In this document: in pieces, positions 7,752-15,183 of the stretch
How positions within the stretch are numbered: position 1 is the stretch's first letter
How the letters are laid out: each line of letters begins with the position of its first letter
Origin: Chitinophaga sp.
Lineage (GTDB): Bacteria > Bacteroidota > Bacteroidia > Chitinophagales > Chitinophagaceae
Assembly: GCF_019236475.1 (NCBI RefSeq)
Contig: NZ_JAFAIX010000005.1
Coordinates: 372,001-436,000, forward strand
Reading direction: 5' to 3'
Length of the DNA stretch: 64,000 bases
Program-made: the position numbers and the translations under genes
The notes under the pieces: model-generated
Told to the model about the DNA's origin: nothing
What the model saw: only the letters and a program-made list of their open reading frames with translations
Databases searched by the model: none

Positions 7752-9128
7752 ATGAGAAAAATTGCTGCTATCGCATTCGCCTTTGCCACCTGCACTACTA
7801 TACCTACATTGGCAGAAACCATCCGCGTAAATTCCATCGATGCCTTACAATCTGCCGTCACTAAAGCACATCCCGGCGATGAAATTATCCTGGCAGATGG
7901 CGTTTATACCACGAACACAGACCTCACCATCAACTGCAGCGGTACAGATGCTGCTCATATCGTTATTCGGTCTGCTTCCCCCGCCGGCGCTGAAATCACC
8001 GGCAACGGCGGCTTTATGCTGGTAGCTCCAGCTAAATACGTGGATATCAAATGGTTTAAATTCACCCATAAATCCAATCATACTAAAACAAATCCAGGTA
8101 CTAGTTTCTGTAGATTCACCCACAACCTCTTCAAAACAACCGGAGATGGCGAATACCTCGTTCTCGCTGGTAGCGATCATCAAGTGGATTATAATACCTT
8201 CCAGCATAAGAATAGTATGGGGAGATTCATTGCCGTTCGTGGCCAAGGTAGCCAAATCGCAGAAAGACTGTGGATCCATCATAACTACTTCAACGACTTC
8301 CAACCGCAGAAAGGAAACGGTGCGGAAGCATTACAATTCGGACTCAGTGGCTTCAGTATGAGCAGTAGCAACAGTATCGTGGAATACAATGTTTTTGAGG
8401 CCTGCGCGGGAGAAAATGAACTGATCTCCGTAAAATCCTCCGCGGTAACACTTCGCTATAATACCATCCGCAACTGTAAAGCACAATTCACACTCCGCCA
8501 TGGTAACTACTGCCAAGTATATGGCAACTATTTTACACAAACTCCCGGCCTTCGCATATTCGGCGACCATCACAATATTCACAGCAATTATTTCGAAAAC
8601 TGTGAAATTGGTATCAATATTGGAAACGGCGACGGCGAAGTGGCCACCGGTTCCCTCCTCACCTGCCACGATAGGCCCGATTCTGTACTGATTGCTTTCA
8701 ATACACTGGTTAATAATCGCGCGAATATCCTCATGTCAGAACGCAAGGATGGTCTTGGCGCTACCGCTGTTACCATTGCCTATAATATCATCCAAGGCGG
8801 CGACAAAGCAGCCGATATCCGGGGTACATTTCCCGGCGCGGTATGGTCTGGCAACCTCCTCTACCAAGTACGCGACAATGGCGACATGCCCGCTGCTGGC
8901 GCTCGTATGGCAGATCCTAAACTAGCTAAAAATAATAACGGTATTTGGCACCTGCAAACGGGTAGTCCTGCTATAGGAGCCTGCAAACAAGCTATACCAG
9001 GCGTTTCCACGGATATGGATGGCCAGCCCCGCAAGGCTCCCCTCGATGCCGGCGCCGACCAGCTCTCTAATGCTCCTGTAAAAGCTACAATGCTGAATGC
9101 ATCTCAAACTGGATACCTCGCACAATAA
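7752..9128 (+). CDS. PL6-family polysaccharide lyase (alginate lyase/chondroitinase-B type)
   Basis: 458 residues from the ATG at 7752, which begins a good signal peptide (MRKIAAIAFAFATCTTIPTLA); an earlier ATG in frame at 7692 adds an unlikely leader. The protein is a right-handed beta-helix with repeated short N-rich turns. PL6 landmarks are present: NGAEALQFG, then ENELISVKSSAVTLRYNTI with the catalytic-type Lys, then FTLRHGN with the catalytic-type Arg. PL6 enzymes cleave uronate glycans (alginate or dermatan sulfate) by beta-elimination, releasing unsaturated sugars in the periplasm or outside. There are no other alginate genes nearby, so the substrate remains open. Confidence 0.85.
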   Translation: MRKIAAIAFAFATCTTIPTLAETIRVNSIDALQSAVTKAHPGDEIILADGVYTTNTDLTINCSGTDAAHIVIRSASPAGAEITGNGGFMLVAPAKYVDIKWFKFTHKSNHTKTNPGTSFCRFTHNLFKTTGDGEYLVLAGSDHQVDYNTFQHKNSMGRFIAVRGQGSQIAERLWIHHNYFNDFQPQKGNGAEALQFGLSGFSMSSSNSIVEYNVFEACAGENELISVKSSAVTLRYNTIRNCKAQFTLRHGNYCQVYGNYFTQTPGLRIFGDHHNIHSNYFENCEIGINIGNGDGEVATGSLLTCHDRPDSVLIAFNTLVNNRANILMSERKDGLGATAVTIAYNIIQGGDKAADIRGTFPGAVWSGNLLYQVRDNGDMPAAGARMADPKLAKNNNGIWHLQTGSPAIGACKQAIPGVSTDMDGQPRKAPLDAGADQLSNAPVKATMLNASQTGYLAQ

Positions 9129-9166
9129 TTTTCAGGCTTTCCTTATCTTCGAACTTTAATTCAGGT

Positions 9167-11272
9167 ATGAAGGTTTGTATTGCAGAAAAGCCCAGCGTAG
9201 CCCGCGACATCGCCACCGTCATAGGCGCGAAGCAAAGAAAAGATGGATATTATGAAGGAAACGGATTCCAGGTAACTTGGACATTCGGGCATTTCTGTAC
9301 GCTCAAAGAACCACATGATTACTATGAACAGTGGAAATATTGGCGACTGGAAGATCTACCCATGATCCCTCCTAGCTTCGGTATTAAACTCATCGAAAAT
9401 AGTGGCGTAGAGAAACAGTTTAAAGTCATCGAACAACTGGTGCAACAATGTGAAGAAGTGATTAACTGTGGTGATGCTGGCCAGGAAGGTGAATTGATCC
9501 AACGATGGGTATTGCTGAAAGCCCGCTGTACCGCCCCCATAAAACGATTATGGATTTCATCCCTAACGGAAGAGGCTATACGCAACGGCTTTCAGCACCT
9601 GAAAGACAGTGAGCAATACAATAATCTCTATGCCGCCGGCAGCGCACGCGCCATCGGCGATTGGCTGCTGGGTATGAACGCCACCCGCCTGTTTACCAAG
9701 AAATTTGCAGTAGGAAAAGTAGTACTCTCCATCGGACGAGTACAAACACCTACCCTCGCCATGATCGTGGCCCGGCAAAAAGAGATCAATGCCTTCGTTT
9801 CTGAAGAATACTGGGAACTCAAAACGATCTATAGAGAAACGGAATTCACAGCCACCATTGAACGACTGAAAAATATTGAGAAAGCCAATAAAGGGCTCGC
9901 CTATCTGAAAGAACATCTCTTCGAAGTAACCAGCTTCGAACGAAAAGATGGGAAGGAAGGAAATCCTCGCCTATACGACCTCACAGCCCTACAGGTAGAT
10001 GCCAACAAAAAATTTGCTTTCTCTGCAGATGATACACTGAAATATATCCAGAGTCTCTATGAGAAAAAATTGGTGACCTACCCAAGAGTAGATACCACCT
10101 ACCTCTCTGAGGATCTGCATCCTAAAATTCCAGGCATTCTCCAGGATATGACGCCTTATGCGGCCCTTACAGCGCCCATCTTGGCCAATCCTATTCCTAA
10201 ACTGAAAACAGTCTTCGATGATAAGAAGGTAACGGATCACCATGCGATTATTCCTACAGGCGTATACCCACAAGGTTTACCGCTGGAGGAAAAACGTATA
10301 TACGATCTCGTTGCACGCCGCTTTATCGCTGCCTTCTACCCGGAATGTAAAATTTCCAATACTACCGTACTGGGAAAAGTAGGACAGGTGGAATTCAAAG
10401 CCACCGGTAAACAAATCCTGGAACCAGGCTGGAAGGAAGTCTACGCCAACGATATCCAGAAAGACGAAGAGGAAGAAGGAGAGAAAATTATCCCTGAATT
10501 TACAGTGGGAGAATCAGGTCCACATGAACCACGCGTGCACAAAGGGAAAACCACTCCTCCTAAAGCCTATACGGAAGCGACCCTGCTCCGCGCGATGGAA
10601 ACAGCCGGCAAACAAGTGGAAGATGAGGAAATGAGGGACCTCCTAAAAGACAACGGCATCGGGCGCCCTTCTACCCGCGCTGCGATTATCGAAACACTGT
10701 TCAAAAGGAAGTACATCGACAAAAAGAAAAAAAATATCTATGCCACACAAACTGGCATGGACCTCATCGATACGATACAAACGGAGATTCTCAAAAGTCC
10801 AGAACTTACCGGCCAATGGGAACGCAAACTTCGCCTGATAGAGAAGGGAGAATACGCCATGGAAACGTTTAAACAGGAACTGATCCAAATGGTAGTAGAC
10901 CTCACTAAAGAGGTTAAAACCAACTCTTACAAGGTGATTACAGTAGCCCCAGATGCGCCGCCGGAAGAAGAAAAAACAAAGAAACCCCGCGCACCTAAAA
11001 AGCCCGCACCAGAAGTACAGGAACTGCAATGCCCGAAATGTAAATCCCATCCGCTGAAGAAAGGGAATACTGCCTACGGTTGCAGCAATTTCAACATTTG
11101 CGGCTTTAAAGTACCATTCGAACTTTTCGGCAAAAAATTATCCGACAAACAAATCACAGACCTCATTACTAAAGGAAAAACTGGTAAAATCAAAGGCTTA
11201 GTACAAGCTGATGGGGCACAAACCGAAGGCAAAATAGTGCTGAATAAGGATTTCCAGACCGTTATTGAATAA
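9167..11272 (+). CDS. topB: DNA topoisomerase III (type IA)
   Basis: 701 residues. A Toprim domain opens the protein (MKVCIAEKPSVARDIATVIG, Glu7; CGDAGQEGELIQRW at 101-114). The cleavage domain has the nucleophile Tyr305 in LVTYPRVDTTYL, with GRVQTPTLAMIV at 190-201. Near the end a four-cysteine zinc-ribbon-like module (CPKCKSHPLKKG, YGCSNFNICGF) precedes a short basic tail. The enzyme relaxes and decatenates single-stranded or gapped DNA. The Toprim acidic motif reads D-A-G-Q-E-G-E rather than the common D-A-D-R-E-G-E. A weak promoter-like TATCTTCG sits at 9144. Confidence 0.95.
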   Translation: MKVCIAEKPSVARDIATVIGAKQRKDGYYEGNGFQVTWTFGHFCTLKEPHDYYEQWKYWRLEDLPMIPPSFGIKLIENSGVEKQFKVIEQLVQQCEEVINCGDAGQEGELIQRWVLLKARCTAPIKRLWISSLTEEAIRNGFQHLKDSEQYNNLYAAGSARAIGDWLLGMNATRLFTKKFAVGKVVLSIGRVQTPTLAMIVARQKEINAFVSEEYWELKTIYRETEFTATIERLKNIEKANKGLAYLKEHLFEVTSFERKDGKEGNPRLYDLTALQVDANKKFAFSADDTLKYIQSLYEKKLVTYPRVDTTYLSEDLHPKIPGILQDMTPYAALTAPILANPIPKLKTVFDDKKVTDHHAIIPTGVYPQGLPLEEKRIYDLVARRFIAAFYPECKISNTTVLGKVGQVEFKATGKQILEPGWKEVYANDIQKDEEEEGEKIIPEFTVGESGPHEPRVHKGKTTPPKAYTEATLLRAMETAGKQVEDEEMRDLLKDNGIGRPSTRAAIIETLFKRKYIDKKKKNIYATQTGMDLIDTIQTEILKSPELTGQWERKLRLIEKGEYAMETFKQELIQMVVDLTKEVKTNSYKVITVAPDAPPEEEKTKKPRAPKKPAPEVQELQCPKCKSHPLKKGNTAYGCSNFNICGFKVPFELFGKKLSDKQITDLITKGKTGKIKGLVQADGAQTEGKIVLNKDFQTVIE

Positions 11273-11275
11273 TTA

Positions 11276-12178
11276 TTATTTGTCGATCACCGTCAATGTG
11301 TAATTGGCAGCATACCTGCGAGGGATAATGCTTTCGCCATTTACATGCGCCCATGCTTGTGTAAAAGCAGCGCCGAAATAAAATATCATGGCGGTATAAA
11401 ATACAAACAGCAGCAACAAAACAGTAGATGCAGATGCGCCATAGATATTGTTAATACTGCTGTAATTCAATGCCCACCGCAATACCAGCTTACCAATATT
11501 AAAGAGAATGCTGGTTACAAATGCACCAGTAAACAGTATTTTTTTGGTAGGACGACCTGCCGGTAAAAAATAAAATACCATCGAAAACCATAAGGTTACT
11601 GTTACCACAGAGATACCATAGTTCAATGCACTGTTGAAATATCCACTGAGTACAGGCAGAAAACTTCCAATGATATCACCGATGAAACGCTGTGCAGCAC
11701 TGGCTACCAGGTCTATCAGGAAAATAACGCCAATAAAACAAATCACCATCAAGCCCTTTAATCGGGCGAGTAAAATGTGCCAGAAATTTTCTTTGTGTAC
11801 TACGCGCACATTCCACAACTGATTCAAAGAACTACTGATTACTTTAAACAATGTAGTAGCTACAAATAATAGAAATAAAAACCCAAGTGCGGTGATGATT
11901 TCATTCTGCGCAATACCTCGAATAGCCTGCAAAGTATCCCGCACCATGTTGGTAGTTTCGATACCTATCACACCACTGAGCTGATCAAATAAGCGCCTAC
12001 CGGAATGCGGTAACCGAAAAATCAATCTGAGCAATTGTATCAATATTACCAGTATCGCAGGCAGGGCAAATGTGGTGAAAAACGCGGTGGATCCCGCTAA
12101 ACGCAGTGGGTCATTTGCTATGAATGTTCGAATGGCATCCCTGAATGCGGTGACTAATTTTTTCAAAAGCATATGCAA
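11276..12178 (-). CDS. YihY/BrkB-family inner-membrane protein
   Basis: 300 residues with about six transmembrane helices. The pattern LAGSTAFFTTFALPAILVIL near the start, LWNVRVVHKENFWHILLARLKG in the middle and the C-terminal segment NNIYGASASTVLLLLFVFYTA are typical of YihY (formerly called ribonuclease BN) and BrkB proteins. The family is widespread and its transport function is not settled. It converges with topB; the two stops are three bases apart with no room for a terminator. Confidence 0.85.
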   Translation of the reverse strand: MHMLLKKLVTAFRDAIRTFIANDPLRLAGSTAFFTTFALPAILVILIQLLRLIFRLPHSGRRLFDQLSGVIGIETTNMVRDTLQAIRGIAQNEIITALGFLFLLFVATTLFKVISSSLNQLWNVRVVHKENFWHILLARLKGLMVICFIGVIFLIDLVASAAQRFIGDIIGSFLPVLSGYFNSALNYGISVVTVTLWFSMVFYFLPAGRPTKKILFTGAFVTSILFNIGKLVLRWALNYSSINNIYGASASTVLLLLFVFYTAMIFYFGAAFTQAWAHVNGESIIPRRYAANYTLTVIDK

Positions 12179-12220
12179 AATTAGGGAAATCTTTATAGCA
12201 GAATGATAAGGAGATTATCT

Positions 12221-12252
12221 TTTGTTTTAAACTAAAATTAGCTGTACTCTTG
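12221..12252 (+). promoter_or_regulatory. Promoter of the DHFR-like gene: TTTG, 20-base spacer, TACTCTTG
   Basis: TTTG at 12221-12224 and TACTCTTG at 12245-12252 are spaced by 20 bases and end 21 bases before the ATG at 12274. The -7 box differs from TAnnTTTG at one position. Confidence 0.5.
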
Positions 12253-12273
12253 TCGGCCTAAAATCCAAATAAG

Positions 12274-12801
12274 ATGCGCAAATTAAAGCTCTACATTGCC
12301 GTCACGCTTGATGGATATATTGCTACTAAAGATGGCAATATCGATTGGTTACTCAACTTTCCAAACGAAGAAGATACCGATTATGGTTATGCTGAATTCT
12401 TGGAAGGTGTGGACGTTACGCTCATGGGAAACCAAACGTACAAACATGTACTACAATTGGCAGATCCATTCCCCTATGTAGATTTAACCAATTACATTTT
12501 CACCAGGAATGCAAACATTACTATTGCCCCGTATGTTCATTTCGTGGATGGCGACATTGTAAAATTTGTAAAAGACTTGAAAGCCAAACCAGGTAAGGAT
12601 ATCTGGCTAATTGGCGGTAGTCAGATCAATGCTGCTATGTTGGAAGCAGACCTCATTGATGAAATGCATATTGCACAATTTCCACTGACACTGGGTACAG
12701 GAATTCCTTTATTCGGCGGTGAGCAACACCTCCATCATTTTGAGTTGGCTCATTTAAAGAAATACAAAAACGGGGTACTGGAATTACGCTACAAAAGGTA
12801 G
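12274..12801 (+). CDS. Dihydrofolate-reductase-fold protein (RibD C-terminal family)
   Basis: 175 residues. The start MRKLKLYIAVTLDGYIATKD and the segment DIWLIGGSQINAAMLEADLIDE are the two conserved blocks of RibD-C/DHFR-like reductases, the second forming the NADPH-binding loop. Many Bacteroidota carry several such stand-alone proteins, annotated as dihydrofolate reductase family without a proven substrate. It is not a classical folA: it is close to that length but has the RibD-C-type pattern. It is monocistronic, with its own promoter. Confidence 0.85.
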   Translation: MRKLKLYIAVTLDGYIATKDGNIDWLLNFPNEEDTDYGYAEFLEGVDVTLMGNQTYKHVLQLADPFPYVDLTNYIFTRNANITIAPYVHFVDGDIVKFVKDLKAKPGKDIWLIGGSQINAAMLEADLIDEMHIAQFPLTLGTGIPLFGGEQHLHHFELAHLKKYKNGVLELRYKR

Positions 12802-12894
12802 TTAAATCCAAGACAGGAGGAAGCATACTCGAAAAAAAGCGATATATTAGCGAGCAGACAAAGAATCGTTAAACCGGCCTTTGATCAATACCAT

Positions 12895-12909
12895 AGCACG
12901 TTTCGTGCT
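12895..12909. promoter_or_regulatory. Short perfect inverted repeat AGCACG-TTT-CGTGCT upstream of the antiporter
   Basis: Six-base arms around TTT, 43 bases before the antiporter ATG at 12952. It could be an operator or a small leader hairpin; there is no T-run, so it is not a terminator. Confidence 0.35.
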
Positions 12910-12951
12910 GGCACAATGAATGTTCACGCGTAATTAAACCACCTTTTCTGT

Positions 12952-15183
12952 ATGCATGTACCTCAGTTAATTATTGACCTGGCCTTGATATTAGGCGCCG
13001 CTGGAATTATCACGCTGTTATTCCGGCGGCTTAAACAACCTATGGTGCTGGGTTATATAATTGCGGGATTCATAGTGAGTCCTAACTTCAAATTATTCCC
13101 CTCGATCGGAGATACCCATGGTATTAAAACATGGTCCGAGATAGGTGTTATCTTCCTCCTGTTTTCCCTTGGCCTCGAATTTAGTTTCAAAAAATTGATG
13201 CGGGTAGGAGGCACCGCTGCCATCACGGCCTTCACAGAAATAGCTTGTATCACTGTTGCAGGCTTTTTTGTCGGGCAGTGGATGGGCTGGTCTTTCATGG
13301 ATAGTATGTTTCTCGGCGGCCTGTTGGCCAGTTCTTCTACTACCATTATTATCCGGGCCTTTGAAGAACTGGGTATCAAAAAGAAATCATTTACAAAAAT
13401 CGTTTTCGGCGTACTAGTCATCGAGGATATTGTTGTGATCCTCATGATGGTGTTACTCTCCACCATGGCGGTGAGTAAACAGTTTGAAGGGGTAGACATG
13501 ATTTTTACCGTACTGAAACTCCTCTTCTTCCTCGCCCTCTGGTTCCTCGCAGGCATCTTCCTTCTGCCTACTTTCCTAAAAAAAATGGAAAGGTATATCA
13601 ATGAGGAAACATTACTGGTGATCAGTATCGCACTATGCTTCGGTATGGTGATCCTCGCTACCAAAGTAGGCTTCTCCGCTGAGCTAGGTGCATTTATCAT
13701 GGGCTCCATTATTGCTGAAACTACTAAAGCGGAAAAAGTAGAACATCTCATCCAACCTGTGAAAGATCTTTTCGGCGCTATCTTCTTTGTATCAGTAGGT
13801 ATGCTGATTAATCCGGAAATGATCATCGCTTATAAATGGCCCGTACTCTGGATAACATTGCTAACCATCTTCGGTAAATGTATCAGCACCACACTGGGAG
13901 CGCTACTCTCCGGTCAGCCACTGAAACAGGCGGTGCAAGTAGGTATGAGCATGGCGCAAGTAGGCGAGTTTGCATTTATTATCGCTACGCTGGGTATGAC
14001 CCTCGGCGTTACCAGCGATTTCCTTTTCCCGGTAGCCGTAGGCACGTCTGCCATTACCACCTTTACTACGCCATACATGATTAAATTCTCTATGCCTTTT
14101 TATAACTGGCTGGAGAAAGTACTTCCTGCAAAATGGATCACCGCCCTTAACCGATACAGCGCTAGCTCTCAGACACTCCAAGGGGAAAGCGACTGGAAAA
14201 AAGTACTCCGTTCATACGTTCGCGTCATCATTCTTAACGCGGTACTGATGATCGCTATTACGATGATCTGTAAAATCTACCTCGGCCCATTCTTGATGAA
14301 GCAATTCGCCAGTCCTTTCTGGGCTAGAATGACGACAGTTATCATCGGTATGATGGCTATGGCGCCATTCATCTGGGCCATGGTGGTACAAAAAATTCAG
14401 AGTATCGCTTATAAATCGCTGTGGCTTGATTCCAAATACAACCGCGGACCACTAGTAGTAGCTGAGTTAACACGCAGTGTGGTAGCGGTATTAGTGGTAG
14501 GTTTCTTTATCAATCAGTTCTTCCCACTGCTGCCCGCGCTGTTGGGCACTATCCTGGGTATGCTGGTAGTACTAGTAGTGGTAAGAAGTCAGTTACAGAA
14601 ATTCTATAACCGTATTGAAAGCCGATTCCTCACCAACCTGCATGCGAGAGAAGCCGCAGAAGCAGAGAACTCCAAGAAGCTGGTGAGTCTCCCTTGGGAT
14701 GCACAAGTGAGTGAAATTGAGATCGATCCATGGAGTACGCTGATCGATATTCCATTAGAAGCATTGCAACTGAGAGAGAAATATGGCATCAATATCGGAG
14801 CCATCCGTCGAGGCGATTTCACGATTTATACACCTGCCAGATCAGAAAAACTCTTTCCTTATGATAAGATCACAGTGATTGGTACAGATAGTCAACTGGA
14901 GGAATTTTCCAAAGTGGCTAGCTCCAGTATCAACACTGAGAAGAGAGAAGCAGATGGTGAAGATAGCATCTCCCTGATAAGCATTGTGGTAGATGAAAAT
15001 AACGGACTTACCGGCAAAACCCTCCGTACATCAGGCATTCGTGAAAAAACACAAGCCCTGGTAGTAGGCATTGCCAGAGGAGGAGAAAAAATGCTCAACC
15101 CCTCCTCCGACACTACTTTTGAATGGGAAGACGTGGTATGGCTTGTGGGCGACCGCAAGCGCATTCAGGATTTCAAAGGCTAA
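12952..15183 (+). CDS. CPA2-family monovalent cation:proton antiporter with C-terminal TrkA-C domains
   Basis: 743 residues. The first ~390 form the 12-13 helix Na+/H+ exchanger core (QPMVLGYIIAGFIVSP, FLLFSLGLEFSFKKL, SSSTTIIIRAFEELG, VLVIEDIVVILMM, GFSAELGAFIMGSIIAET), the KefB-like pattern. A second hydrophobic block spans about 420-540. The cytosolic tail carries two RCK_C/TrkA-C-like modules, around residues 590-650 and 675-740, each ending in a beta pattern such as DKITVIGTDSQLEEF and DVVWLVGDRKRIQDF. The likely role is K+ or Na+ efflux in exchange for protons, gated by a ligand on the TrkA-C domains. Its stop abuts the aconitase stop. Confidence 0.9.
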   Translation: MHVPQLIIDLALILGAAGIITLLFRRLKQPMVLGYIIAGFIVSPNFKLFPSIGDTHGIKTWSEIGVIFLLFSLGLEFSFKKLMRVGGTAAITAFTEIACITVAGFFVGQWMGWSFMDSMFLGGLLASSSTTIIIRAFEELGIKKKSFTKIVFGVLVIEDIVVILMMVLLSTMAVSKQFEGVDMIFTVLKLLFFLALWFLAGIFLLPTFLKKMERYINEETLLVISIALCFGMVILATKVGFSAELGAFIMGSIIAETTKAEKVEHLIQPVKDLFGAIFFVSVGMLINPEMIIAYKWPVLWITLLTIFGKCISTTLGALLSGQPLKQAVQVGMSMAQVGEFAFIIATLGMTLGVTSDFLFPVAVGTSAITTFTTPYMIKFSMPFYNWLEKVLPAKWITALNRYSASSQTLQGESDWKKVLRSYVRVIILNAVLMIAITMICKIYLGPFLMKQFASPFWARMTTVIIGMMAMAPFIWAMVVQKIQSIAYKSLWLDSKYNRGPLVVAELTRSVVAVLVVGFFINQFFPLLPALLGTILGMLVVLVVVRSQLQKFYNRIESRFLTNLHAREAAEAENSKKLVSLPWDAQVSEIEIDPWSTLIDIPLEALQLREKYGINIGAIRRGDFTIYTPARSEKLFPYDKITVIGTDSQLEEFSKVASSSINTEKREADGEDSISLISIVVDENNGLTGKTLRTSGIREKTQALVVGIARGGEKMLNPSSDTTFEWEDVVWLVGDRKRIQDFKG

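Noticed and set aside
9563-9916. Minus-strand frame of 117 codons inside topoisomerase III
   Set aside because: It lies wholly within a well-conserved gene on the other strand; shadow frame.
12895-12909. Terminator or riboswitch upstream of the antiporter
   Set aside because: The hairpin is only 6 bp, has no T-run and no conserved aptamer sequence.
13053-13826. 257-codon minus-strand frame inside the cation:proton antiporter
   Set aside because: Composition is that of a reverse-complemented membrane protein and the plus-strand gene has all family motifs; shadow frame.
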